Shown piece after piece: positions 47,112-57,150 of a stretch of 64,000 bases of DNA. Positions within the stretch are counted from its first letter, which is position 1. Each line of letters starts with the position of its first letter. Origin of the DNA: Mangifera indica (Eukaryota; Streptophyta; Magnoliopsida; Sapindales; Anacardiaceae); the NCBI RefSeq assembly GCF_011075055.1, contig NC_058145.1:1872887-1936886 (forward strand). Reading direction: 5' to 3'. A program made the position numbers and the translations under genes. The notes under the pieces were generated by a model. The model did no database searches. It saw nothing but the letters and a program-made list of their open reading frames with translations, and was not told the origin of the DNA.

Positions 47112-48339
47112 ATATCAACCCGGGTAGATTCTCACCCATCCAGACGTCAACACCTTAGGGCTATATGTTTTGACAACTTTTTTGTCTTTTTGGACTATTT
47201 GAATCATCTGTACAGCTTTACATGTACATACTCATGCCATTAATTCTATTTTGTATCATCCATCATCAAATGACTATTCTACCTTTTTGAAAACAAAATT
47301 TAAAAATCAAAATGGACAGCAGACAGATAATTAGACTTTGTAAAACTTAGACGACTGAAAATCTATTCTTTGACCATAATGTGGCGGGGATATATTGGCC
47401 TCATTTAGAAGTCATGAAGAAAACCAAATGCCTAAGGATATACTACTGAGAAAATGCCCCCCAAATGTAAATTATTCAACATCATCATCCTGTGTTAATG
47501 AAATTTTACAAGAAACCAAAAAAGTCCCACTAGTCAGGCTGCAGCCTGCCCCATTTTTCACCCATTTTGGTGAATAAAGATAACCCACTGGTATAAATTT
47601 GTATTTGGCAGACTTGACTCCTAAAAGCTCCATCCTCTTATTTCTTTTAATTTCAAAAAAAAATTAATGCAAAAGTAGAAAATTAAAAAAATATATATTA
47701 TTGAAGTATTTTGGAAAATAAAAAATATTAACTTATTTTTAATTTTTTAAACAATTTTAATCAATTTTTGTGTATTCTACATATATAATTAAAAAATATA
47801 TGCTTTATCAAAATTACCCACTTCTATTGCCTATTATTTCTATAAAACTAAGGTAATTTTGTTTCAATTATATTTTTCATAAATTATAACTTATAAATTT
47901 AATCAATTTATTATTTTACTTATATTTGAAGCAAATAAATTATTTTTTCGTCTAAAAGAATTATAAATCATAAAAAAAAAAGAATTATGAATAACAGAAT
48001 ACTAAAAAAAAATTTTAACGGGATACTTACTTAGTTAGATTAAGATGATTTTAATATATATTTTTTTAATTCTGAATTGATTTTAAGATGAAAATATGGA
48101 TTAAAATTTCTTTATTTAAATTAAAATGATTTTAATGTAAAAATTTTTTGATTTTAAATTAATTTTTAAATGAAAATATGGATAAAATTGTGTTTAAAGA
48201 TCTTAAATTGTTGATGTTAGAGATAAAGATGAAACAAATATTAGTTTTTTAAATTTAATTAAAAAATATTTTAATTAATTTCTCTATTGCTAATATTAGT
48301 AAATAAAAAAATGAAAAAAGTTATCAACTTAAAAACTAT
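47112..48339. other. intergenic DNA upstream of the HSF gene
   Basis: 47380-47577 is a small coding-like patch (listed separately). 47640-48330 is extremely AT-rich, with repeated TTTTAAT..GATGAAAATATGGAT words at 48060-48190, and no genes. Confidence 0.6.
47380..47577 (+). other. small coding-like open stretch, unassigned
   Basis: An open frame without ATG at its beginning runs 66 codons to a TAA, with less AT bias than the flanks; its only internal Met is residue 22. The C-terminal part reads EILQETKKVPLVRLQPAPFF and looks protein-like. It could be a last exon or a gene scrap. I recognise no family and see no partner exon. Confidence 0.22.
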
Positions 48340-48352
48340 GAAGTTTCTCGAA
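48340..48352 (+). promoter_or_regulatory. perfect three-unit heat-shock element
   Basis: GAAGTTTCTCGAA matches GAAnnTTCnnGAA exactly, 224 bp upstream of the HSF start codon. It is the canonical trimeric HSF-binding site. Confidence 0.75.
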
Positions 48353-48575
48353 AAGACGTAGCGTAGTTTCTCGCTACTTCCATTCCCATTCCAAAACTGC
48401 TTCGTTTTCTTCGTCTTTTCCTTCTCAGTCTCCTTCTCTTATCTTCCCTCTTCCATAAGGAATTCTCCATTAGGAACTTTCTAGAATTATTATAATTATA
48501 ACCACAACCCCAACCCAACCAAATCCTTCCGTGCATCAAAATATCTCCCATTTTTGTTGGATAGCAGTTAATGCT

Positions 48576-49599
48576 ATGGCTTCCCCACCGGTGGAGCAAA
48601 ATGGTGAGACCACGCCTACTGTTGGAGACTCTCAAAGATCTATTCCGACGCCGTTTTTGACGAAAACCTATCAATTAGTTGATGATCACACCATTGATGA
48701 TGTTATTTCTTGGAACGACGACGGATCCACCTTTGTCGTTTGGAACCCCACCGTTTTTGCCAGAGATTTGCTACCGAAGTATTTTAAACATAACAATTTT
48801 TCCAGTTTCGTTCGTCAGCTCAACACCTACGTATGTTACATTAAATATTTTGTTTTCGTTTGATTCATGAAGTTTTTTTTTTTTAAATTATTATTATTTG
48901 TTTATCTGTTTGTTTGTTTCCGATTGATAGGGATTCAAAAAAGTGGTACCTGATCGGTGGGAGTTTACGAACGAATGCTTTCGCAGAGGCGAGAAACAGC
49001 TTTTACGTGAAATTCAGCGACGAAAGATTTCAACAGTTGCGACGACATCGTCACCAGGTAGAGTAACGGCAGTTCCAGTGGCGAAACCGATGGTGTCGCC
49101 GTCGAATTCTGCGGAAGAACAAGTCACTTCGTCCAACTCATCTCCAGTGCGGCGAACCGCTCATCCTTGTGAACAAGCCTATGCTGAAATAATGGAAGAA
49201 AATAAGAAATTGAAGAAGGAAAATGTACAGTTAAATAAACAGCTGACGGAGATGAAGAATCTCTGCAATAATATATTCACAATGATGTCGAATTACGCCA
49301 GTGCTCAATCGTACACCGGTTATCAGGCGCTTGATCTGTTGCCGATGAAACGGTTATCCGGCGAGGAGGAGGTGAGTCCGAGGTTGTTCGGTGTGCCGAT
49401 CGGTGTAAAACGCGCGAAGGTAGGCGAAGGTGCGGGAACGGAGGAGGACGAGACGCTGTTGAAGTTGCGACTGCCGGAGGCTCAGGCAGTGAAATCTGAA
49501 CCGTTGGATTGCCAGAGAAGCGGTGATGATCACCGTAATCATCAAGACACGCCGTGGCTCCGGCAAAGTCACCGACCTAATCAGAGGGTCTGTAACTGA
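48576..49599 (+). CDS. HSFB2A: class B heat-shock transcription factor (HSFB2 type)
   Basis: Two exons (48576-48830 and 48931-49599) give 307 residues plus stop. The DNA-binding domain spans about 23-116, with [51 protein letters not shown] and [20 protein letters not shown]. The intron interrupts it right after QLNTY, the conserved HSF position. A compact heptad coiled coil without the class A insert lies at about 168-203. The class B repressor tetrapeptide LFGV sits at 237-240, followed by the basic VKRAK, a likely nuclear signal. The start was chosen at [11 protein letters not shown], which matches HSFB2 N-termini; an upstream in-frame ATG at 48531 is less likely. Class B factors lack the AHA activation motif and act as repressors or co-regulators of the heat response. 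The a/b subtype is a guess. Confidence 0.92.
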
Positions 49600-50168
49600 T
49601 AATCTTTAGTCGCATAACACGCTGATCCGGTGATCACTAACAGTGTAATGCGGTGCCTGCCTGTAGAGGAATAGGCACGTGATTGCCGTGTCACGTGATT
49701 TGTGAAGTAGCTAGAATTTATTTTTCTTTTTTTTAATATTTGCATTCTAGGTAAAGTATTTAAGGGAAAAACTCAAACTTGATTCACATTGTGTTCTAAC
49801 AATGGAATGAAAATCATTCTTATTTTGAGTAAATTAATACTCCCGTCTAAAGTTTTTCCGAATAACCTTTTCACCCCTTTCATATAAAATATTTTACATT
49901 TAAACCTAGAGATTTTTATTTGGTAGCTTTTTTTCAACATGAAAACTTGCATTTATATTTTTGAATCCCTAGCATCTATTGGATCTCATTGTCATTGTTA
50001 CTGTTGATAAAGCTACGTTTTGGAGTAAGAGATTCAACGAAGAGATATCGAGCCAATGAATCAGAAATAGAGATCGATATCTTTTGTGCGTCGGAAAATT
50101 AAATTAATGTTTGGAAAAGATTGTCACCGGTTTGCAATTGAATGTGAAGATGAAAGAAAATAAGAGTG

Positions 50169-50482
50169 AAAGTTTTAACATAATTTAATATTTAAAATTT
50201 TAATTAAATTTGTATGAAATCGGGATTACATAAGAAATAGGAATAAAACTATAATTTAATTTCTTAAATAGAGTTAATGTTAGAAAATAAAATATTATTT
50301 TTATCAGGTAAAAACTTGATTTTTAGCCAAATCTTGGGTGAGAAATGTAATTTACTCTTTTTTAATATATCATTGTGATTTTTTTCTTTTAATGGGTTTT
50401 TCAAATTATAATTAAATTATTTATCCAAATATAACGTGATAATAGAAGAAAGTGGGGAGTTGATATATTGGAAGGAATTAAA
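50169..50482. repeat. direct repeat A (~310 bp)
   Basis: It matches 51494-51802 in the same orientation at roughly 85-90% by eye. Shared words include TTACATAAGAAA, AGGAATAAAACTATAATTTA, TTATTTTTATCAGGTAAAAA and TTGGAAGGAATTAAA. Confidence 0.9.
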
Positions 50483-50832
50483 TAAAATAATAATGATAAT
50501 TGTAAATAGAGGAATAAAATTAAAAAGACAAAAATTGAAGTAAAAGGAAGGAGAATTAAAAGACAGAAACAGAAATCTGGAAAAGTAATTAGGAGAGTGA
50601 TTATGCGTTAATTGAGGAGAAAATATTGTGTGTATTATTATCTAAAATACAAGTGATGGAAGGGATTTATATGACACTTCTATGCCACCGTTATAGCGCA
50701 AAAAATTGACTAACACCCTTTGCCTTAAATACGTTCGTACAACACATTAATTGATTTTGTTTCTAACGAAATATATTTGTGTCTAATAAATCAACACATT
50801 TAATCACAAGTCTCCTATCATTTATTATTTTC

Positions 50833-51130
50833 ACATTTGGTGGAAAGTCATCTTATATGTAACATTCCCCTTTAGATTTTTACCACCTATCAATAATTAT
50901 ATTAATATTACCAAGAAAAAACCAGTGAAATAAAAATCAAAACAAAAGAACATAATTACTTAATGTCTTATAAAGTGGGATTGGACGTATTAAAACTGTC
51001 TTATTAAAAACTCTACTAGAAAAACCCAATGAGACAACCTAATGAAGGAAAAAAAGATTGCATTGTCCATTTTGTCTAAAATGTGATAAACTTACAAAAT
51101 TTACTCTCTCTGATAAATGTTCTCCCTGTT
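50833..51130. mobile_element. copia-related retroelement scrap
   Basis: 50833-50975 matches 34918-35060 beside the copia fragment. The match extends only partly, and no coding frame survives. It lies between the two direct repeats. Confidence 0.6.
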
Positions 51131-51493
51131 TTTAGTATGATTAATTTGGTTACCTTTTGAGTCGTTATATACTGATGTTATATACTAACTTTTCAAATGT
51201 TATTGTCAGTAATGTTTTAGTGAGCAAATTTGTAAAATTCTCACTCAATCTTATTTGTTTGACATCAATCTTTGAGCTCTAATAGAGCTCATGAGTGTAA
51301 AAAACTTCGATAACATATATTTGATTTTGTCTCTTTTAATGTTTCCACCTTTAATTTCAATAATACATATTGTATTGTCTTCTTATAATATGAAAAAAAT
51401 ATTTGTTGTAAAAATAAAATTGTATGTATTCTGAATATGATGGATGATAGATTGTAACTTTTTAGTTTATATTCGGAATATAATAGGTGACAA

Positions 51494-51802
51494 AAAGTTT
51501 TAATATAATTTAATATTTAAAGTTTTAATTAAATTTTTATGAAACTGGGATTACATAAGAAACAGGAATAAAACTATAATTTAATTTCTTCAATAGAGTT
51601 TATTTTAGATAAGAAAATATTATTTTTATCAGGTAAAAACGAGATTTTAAGCCAAATCTTGGGTGAGAAAGTAATTTACTCTTTTTTTCTATATAATTTT
51701 CTTTTATTTCAATGGGTTTTTTAAATTATAATTAAATTATTTATCCAAATATGACGCGACAATAGAAGAAAGTTGGGAGTTAATATTTTGGAAGGAATTA
51801 AA
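51494..51802. repeat. direct repeat B (~310 bp)
   Basis: Second copy of the segment at 50169-50482, about 1.0 kb further on. Confidence 0.9.
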
Positions 51803-52098
51803 CTCTGAAAAAATGTCTGAGAAATTTAAGGGATTGTCAAGGAATAGGATCCAACTTGGACCTATCCGTCATATGGGAATTATCTCATTTTAAATGTGAG
51901 TTGGGTTAAAAAAAATAAAATAATACAATACAATACAGTCCAATACAAACTCAATGATTGCCTAGAAGATAGTGTGGAGTGTGGAACTCTCCGCCCTGGA
52001 AATTTCTAAGCTCTTGGCCAAGGGGGATTATGTTAGACTAGTCCATTCTTTCGGCCAAAAGGATAAAGAGAAAATTAAAATTAGGCAATTGTCGGTGT

Positions 52099-52120
52099 AT
52101 ATATATATATATATATATAC
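52099..52120. repeat. short (AT)n microsatellite
   Basis: A run of about 11 TA units. Confidence 0.9.
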
Positions 52121-53004
52121 AAAACAATAATAAAAGTGTTTAAAATATTTTAAAAAATAATAATATGTTAATTAAAATTTTTAATTATTTTATTATTTAA
52201 AAATAATATTATATTATATAAAATGATATTTAATATATAATATATAATATAAAAATTAAATTTTTAAAAAAAGATATGATATAAGATTGGATATTTTAAC
52301 CTTACTTTTAAAGTGACGTTGGTGATGACGTATTTGAGCAACTGGTCGCTCATCATTGCGAAGCTGGAAGTTGCCTTGCTTAAAGGAAATTGCGCTAGAT
52401 TAGAGGTCAAGATTTGCGGCTGCGATCTGGATTTAGGGTCATTCTGGTGAGGGTTCCATTCAGTCCTGTGTAAAACCCATATTTATAGGGTGGAAAACTC
52501 AAAATCTTATTTATTATTTAATATTTGTAAAAATATTTAAAAATTTTTTTTTATAAATAAACTAAAATAACGGTTACAGGGATGCCTTTTTTAGCACCAT
52601 TTTAATACCAAATCAAACTAAAACTCAATTCCTTCCAAATGAATTAAATTTAAATTTGAATTTGATTTTATTCAAATTAAACTCGGTTCGATTCAACTCT
52701 AACTATAATATTATAACAGCCCCCGGTCCGGGTCAAGGCCCAATCTCATTCTAAGAAACATTGCACTTGGAAGGCTTTCCTCTAGCAATTTTGATCACCG
52801 ATGGATCTCTAAAGCCTTAAACAAGCTGAACACAAAGTTCAAGCTTACTAAGAGGGCAATCACGAAACTAGAAAATAAACATGAATTTTAGGCTAAATTG
52901 TGATTTAGATTAGCAAGGAGGAACACTTAACTAAAAGCTTTACAGTCATTATAACATTATAATTCTGTTAATCTCCAAATCCCAATAACACAAACAAACT
53001 CTAC

Positions 53005-56000
53005 TCAGTCATCTTTGATTGCTTTCAGGAACTTCAATGCTTGAAGCATGGTTGGCCTATTAGCAGGATTCTCAGAGAGGCATACAGCAGCAATCTGCAG
53101 CACTTGAAGCATCATTGGCTTTGAATCTGCATTGAGGATGGTAGGATCCAGAACATCAGCAGCCTGCCCTTTCTTCATCTTCTGAAGCACCCATCCGACC
53201 AAATTGCCGCCTTCTTTCTCTTTGAAGTCAGGCCCAGTTGGCTCTTTCCCAGTCACCAACTCAAGCAGTATCACTCCAAAGCTATAAACATCTCCTCGTG
53301 TTGTTGATCTTCCACTCTGTCCATACTCGGGAGGAATGTAACCAAATGTTCCAGCAATGTCGGTGCTGACATGGGTTTCACAAGCACTTATCAATCTTGC
53401 TAGCCCAAAGTCAGCAACTTTTGCCTCAAAGTCTTCATTAAGCAAGATGTTGCTGGCTTTAATATCCCGGTGGATGATGTGGGGGATGAAACCATGGTGA
53501 AGAAAAGCTAGCCCTTGAGCAGCACCGCATGCGATTTTGTAACGTTTCGGCCAATCGAGTACTTCTAGAGCTCCAGTCCGGTTCCTTAGCCAAAGATCCA
53601 AGCTCCCATTTACCATGTATTCATAAACAAGGACCTTCTCCTCACCATATGAGCAGTATCCTAGCAATGGCACAAGATTTTGGTGTTTCACTTTGCCCAA
53701 GGTTTCCATTTCAGCAACGAATTCTCGGTTACCCTGTGTTTTAGCCTGGCTTAACTTCTTAACTGCAACATTTTTCTCATCGGGCAAAGTGGCTTTGTAT
53801 ACGGTTCCAAAACCACCGTCTCCAATTATGTTTGTCTTGCAGAAGTTGTTCGTGGCTTCAAGAATATCAACCAAAGTTAATTTCAGAAGAGGCTGCTCAA
53901 ATGTAGCAATATTGATGCTCAAAGGCTCCTTGGATCTACTGCTACTCAACAAATAGAGATCTTGATCTATGAAACAATTTAGCTTGCTTTCCTCAATATC
54001 CTCAGGATCATTTTGCCTGCAGTTTCTTCTAATCCATTTCCGCAGAGCATATACTACAGTTAAAATGATCAATGCACTTCCGACCACAATTCCAGCAAGT
54101 CCCCAAGCATTTAATAGCGCTGATTTATCAAGGGTTTTGATCTTGCAATCTAAACCTATGACACTCCCGCAAAGATCTTTGTTCCCAGCAAGAGCAATTT
54201 TTGATAGGTTTTGGCAAATACCACTTCTAGGAACCATCCCTTCCAATCTATTGTCTGCTAAATTCAGGTATTGCAGATTAAGCAAATGGCACATCTTCTC
54301 CGGAATCTGCCCGGATAGCTTGTTCCTTGAAACATCAAAGTATTCCAGTTGCATCAGGTTACCAAGCTCCGGAGGAATCTCTCCTGTAAACTTATTTTCA
54401 TGAAGATCCAAATTCATTAGGTAGGAAAGGTTGCCCACAGACCGTGGCAGGGTGCCATCAAAGAAATTATTACTCAAGTTCATTGTTTCAATCCTCCAAG
54501 CCATTATTGAATTCGAGAAGAGCCCATCAAGCGGGCCAGAAAGACTATTCTGCTGAACATAAAGCCCCACAAGGTTCTGCATCTGTGGCAGTGATGCAGG
54601 GAGCTCACCATCAAGTTTGTTGTAACTTAAATCCAAGTGAGTAAGCCCTGTCAAGTTACCAAATCCAGTTGGAATTGAACCGGACAACTTATTGCCAGTC
54701 AAATTTAGTTTTACCAAACTACCCAAACGACCTAAGCTACCAGGGATGGAGCCTGTAAGCTGGTTATTCGCCAAATACAACCCTTGCAGCTTAAGGGAGT
54801 CACCAAATTCAGGTGGAATGGAACCTGTTAAAAGATTCCCAGACAAATCCAAGGTTGTAAGATTTGTTAGTCGAGAAAGTGATCCTGGAATCTCACCAGA
54901 GAGCATATTATTATTGAGCAAAAGATCCACCACCACAATGCAATTCCCAAGCTCTTCAGGAATTAAACCAGACAACCTATTATTCGACAAGTCAAATACT
55001 CCATGGTGCTGGATGAAGCTTAAATCAGGCATGCTAGTCTGACGAAAATATGAAGACACCTTTGAAGGAATTGAGCCGGATAGACTATTGTGCGCAAGAA
55101 CCAAGCACTGTAACTGGGCCAAGTCTGCAATCCGTTCAGGAATAGAACCACTGAAATTATTGTTTCCCAGATCCAATGTGGTAAGTGCAATGCAGTCCCC
55201 AAGCTCATCAGGAATGCTCCCTTCAAAGAAATTCGAGTTCAAATTCAGAAAAGAAAGACCTGTGAGATTTCTGATCTCCTTTGGTATAAGCCCCTTCAAC
55301 ATGTTGTTACTAAGAACAAGCCTCTCCAATGTAACTGCATTACCAATCTCGGCAGGAAGAGAACCCTCTAACATATTATTTGCTGCAGAAAACTCCATCA
55401 AACTCATTGAATTCCACAGACTCACCGGTAAAACGCCAGTGAAATTGTTAGAATCAAGATCAAGAACCATCAATGGAAGCTTAGATAGATATTCAGGTAT
55501 GGAACCCTTAATTTTATTACTAACCAAAACCAACTGGGTGAGGTTAGTACACCTGACAAAAACATCTTCAATCGTCCCTGAAAGAAAATTCCCATCCAGA
55601 TCAATTTCCACAAGGGACTCTGAATTACACAATTCTCTCGGTATTGAACCAGTCAGAAAGTTATTGCTTAAACTGAGGTGCTTCAACATGGAACAATTTC
55701 CAAGCTCAGGTGGGATTTTGCCTATAAGCCGATTGCTGGAGAGCAAAAGAGAATCCACTTCCTTCCACTTCCCAAGCCAAGAAGGCAATAGCCCAGAAAG
55801 CTCATTTTTTTCAGCAGAAAATGTTAAGATCGGAAGCTCTGAAAGCTCCTCAGGCAAATACCCGGTTAATGAATTAAAAGAAAGCATCAAAGTCTTCAAA
55901 TTCTTGCAGTTGCCAAGCTCGACTGGTATAGAACCATTCAGCTCAGTATAAACAAGGTTAAGTATACTCAAATTCTGCAATTTCCCAATAGATTTTGGGA

Positions 56001-56892
56001 TTTGACATTTCAATGGGTTGTATGAAAGATCAAGTTTACTTAAAGACTTCAACCTGGACAGCTCTTCGGGTAAAGGTCCTGTTATTGAACAAGAAGGTGA
56101 AAAAAGGGTTTCAAGAAGTGAAAGTTGGCCAATTTCTGCTGGTAACTGTCCAGTAAAAAGGTTTACACCAAGGTAAAGATCAGTGAGGTTTTTCAAGTTC
56201 CCAATTTCAGGAGGAATATAACCAGACAGGGAGTTATTTGAAACATCTAGAGAAACCAAAGACTGTAAATTTTTTAAGAGAGTTACAGGGAGAGAACCTG
56301 AGAGAAGATTATTACCCAAGTCCAAAAACTGCAGTTGAGTCAACTCGCCGAGTTGACTCGGTATGTTCCCAGTCAATGCATTTGTGGACAAATCGAGGGT
56401 TTTTAGCCGTTTCAGTTTCCCAAGCTCAGGTGGGATTTTCCCGGAAAAATAATTTAGGCCGAGTTCAAGGGTTTCAAGCTGATTCAACTCACCAAGTTCA
56501 CTGGGGACAGAACCTGACAATTGATTTTCACCGAGCGACAGCTGTTTAAGCCGCTTTAGGCTCGATATCCGTGGAGGGATTTTTTCATAGAAACAGTTCG
56601 AAGAGAGGTCAAGAACCGTCAGACTGGTTAACGCGAAGAGCGAAGGAGAGAGACGACCTTCAAGCAGAAGAGCAGAAAGAGAGAGTGAGACGACTCGATC
56701 GAGTTCGCAAGTTACTCCAACCCAGTTGCAATGCGGGGTCGTTTCATTCCATGAGTAAAGCACTCGAGGATTTTCAAGAGAGTTTTTGAAAGAAACCAGA
56801 GCTTCTCTTTCTGGGTTTACCTCGGCAATAACATTGCAAGTTGCAAAAGCAGCACAAAACAACACAAGCAACATTACCAAAACAGACGCCAT
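53005..56892 (-). CDS. EMS1: EMS1/EXS-type LRR receptor-like kinase
   Basis: An intronless gene of 1295 codons. Residues 1-24 are a signal peptide, then a cap (REALVSFKNSLENP, and WNETTPHCNWVGVTC with the paired cysteines), then roughly thirty leucine-rich repeats of LDLSxNxLxGxIP type with an island-like break at PDLSFIQHHGVFDLSNN. A membrane helix lies at about 927-949. The kinase has a Gly loop GDGGFG (1024-1029), catalytic Lys1045, HRDIKASN (1141-1148, an RD kinase) and DFG (1161-1163), and ends close to the C-terminus (LKFLKAIKDD). Family knowledge: EMS1 at the plasma membrane perceives the cysteine-rich peptide TPD1, with SERK co-receptors, to specify tapetum in anthers. Juxtamembrane and kinase sequence match EMS1 closely (SREPLSINIA..FEQPLLK; GKEPTGPDFKE). 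It is about 100 residues longer than Arabidopsis EMS1 (1192 from memory) because of extra repeats. All key residues are intact. Confidence 0.95.
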   Translation of the reverse strand: MASVLVMLLVLFCAAFATCNVIAEVNPEREALVSFKNSLENPRVLYSWNETTPHCNWVGVTCELDRVVSLSLSALLLEGRLSPSLFALTSLTVLDLSSNCFYEKIPPRISSLKRLKQLSLGENQLSGSVPSELGELNQLETLELGLNYFSGKIPPELGKLKRLKTLDLSTNALTGNIPSQLGELTQLQFLDLGNNLLSGSLPVTLLKNLQSLVSLDVSNNSLSGYIPPEIGNLKNLTDLYLGVNLFTGQLPAEIGQLSLLETLFSPSCSITGPLPEELSRLKSLSKLDLSYNPLKCQIPKSIGKLQNLSILNLVYTELNGSIPVELGNCKNLKTLMLSFNSLTGYLPEELSELPILTFSAEKNELSGLLPSWLGKWKEVDSLLLSSNRLIGKIPPELGNCSMLKHLSLSNNFLTGSIPRELCNSESLVEIDLDGNFLSGTIEDVFVRCTNLTQLVLVSNKIKGSIPEYLSKLPLMVLDLDSNNFTGVLPVSLWNSMSLMEFSAANNMLEGSLPAEIGNAVTLERLVLSNNMLKGLIPKEIRNLTGLSFLNLNSNFFEGSIPDELGDCIALTTLDLGNNNFSGSIPERIADLAQLQCLVLAHNSLSGSIPSKVSSYFRQTSMPDLSFIQHHGVFDLSNNRLSGLIPEELGNCIVVVDLLLNNNMLSGEIPGSLSRLTNLTTLDLSGNLLTGSIPPEFGDSLKLQGLYLANNQLTGSIPGSLGRLGSLVKLNLTGNKLSGSIPTGFGNLTGLTHLDLSYNKLDGELPASLPQMQNLVGLYVQQNSLSGPLDGLFSNSIMAWRIETMNLSNNFFDGTLPRSVGNLSYLMNLDLHENKFTGEIPPELGNLMQLEYFDVSRNKLSGQIPEKMCHLLNLQYLNLADNRLEGMVPRSGICQNLSKIALAGNKDLCGSVIGLDCKIKTLDKSALLNAWGLAGIVVGSALIILTVVYALRKWIRRNCRQNDPEDIEESKLNCFIDQDLYLLSSSRSKEPLSINIATFEQPLLKLTLVDILEATNNFCKTNIIGDGGFGTVYKATLPDEKNVAVKKLSQAKTQGNREFVAEMETLGKVKHQNLVPLLGYCSYGEEKVLVYEYMVNGSLDLWLRNRTGALEVLDWPKRYKIACGAAQGLAFLHHGFIPHIIHRDIKASNILLNEDFEAKVADFGLARLISACETHVSTDIAGTFGYIPPEYGQSGRSTTRGDVYSFGVILLELVTGKEPTGPDFKEKEGGNLVGWVLQKMKKGQAADVLDPTILNADSKPMMLQVLQIAAVCLSENPANRPTMLQALKFLKAIKDD

Positions 56893-57150
56893 TTTCGTTA
56901 CAGAGAGAAAGAGGAAAACTTAACAGCAGGAAATGAAAAAGAAATCACATTTACAGGTAAAGAAAGTAGAAGAAGAAGTTTAAGCGCCATAGCTATGAAG
57001 CTATCGCATGTAAGAAAGAGAGGGTGGCAATTGAAGTTTGTTTAGTGTCAGAACGGAGCACGCAACTCACGTGGCTTCATCAACTTTTTACCTTACTGTA
57101 ACGCCATGCCAATTGTTCTTCCTTCCCTATAGGGGTAGATTCCATCATAG
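56893..57150 (-). promoter_or_regulatory. leader and proximal promoter of the EMS1-type gene
   Basis: Purine-rich stretches (GAGAAAGAGAGG-type on the plus strand) and moderate GC directly upstream of the minus-strand ATG. No clear TATA box was identified. Confidence 0.35.

Larger units (their letters stand above)
49600..53004. other. repeat-rich intergenic DNA between the HSF and EMS1-type genes
   Basis: 49600-49750 is the likely HSF 3' UTR. 49790-50390 resembles decayed ends of the Mutator-like family (CCAAATCTTGGGTGAGAAA). A ~310-bp direct repeat lies at 50169-50482 and 51494-51802, with a copia-related scrap at 50833-51130 between. 52080-52300 is AT-rich and includes the ATGATAT-type repeat. 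52320-52480 is a GC-richer patch without a recognisable frame. 52590-52730 is dispersed repeat. Confidence 0.6.

Noticed and set aside
48336..48674. 112-codon basic minus-strand frame over the HSF leader
   Set aside because: The antisense of a CT-rich 5' UTR, giving an artefactual Arg/Lys-rich translation.
50169..51802. The direct-repeat pair as LTRs of an intact retrotransposon
   Set aside because: No TG..CA termini, primer-binding site or coding domains were seen, so only a repeat call is justified.
53529..56789. Many plus-strand open frames of 66-287 codons opposite the receptor kinase
   Set aside because: They are antisense shadows of the repetitive LRR coding sequence; no independent domain or codon pattern supports them.
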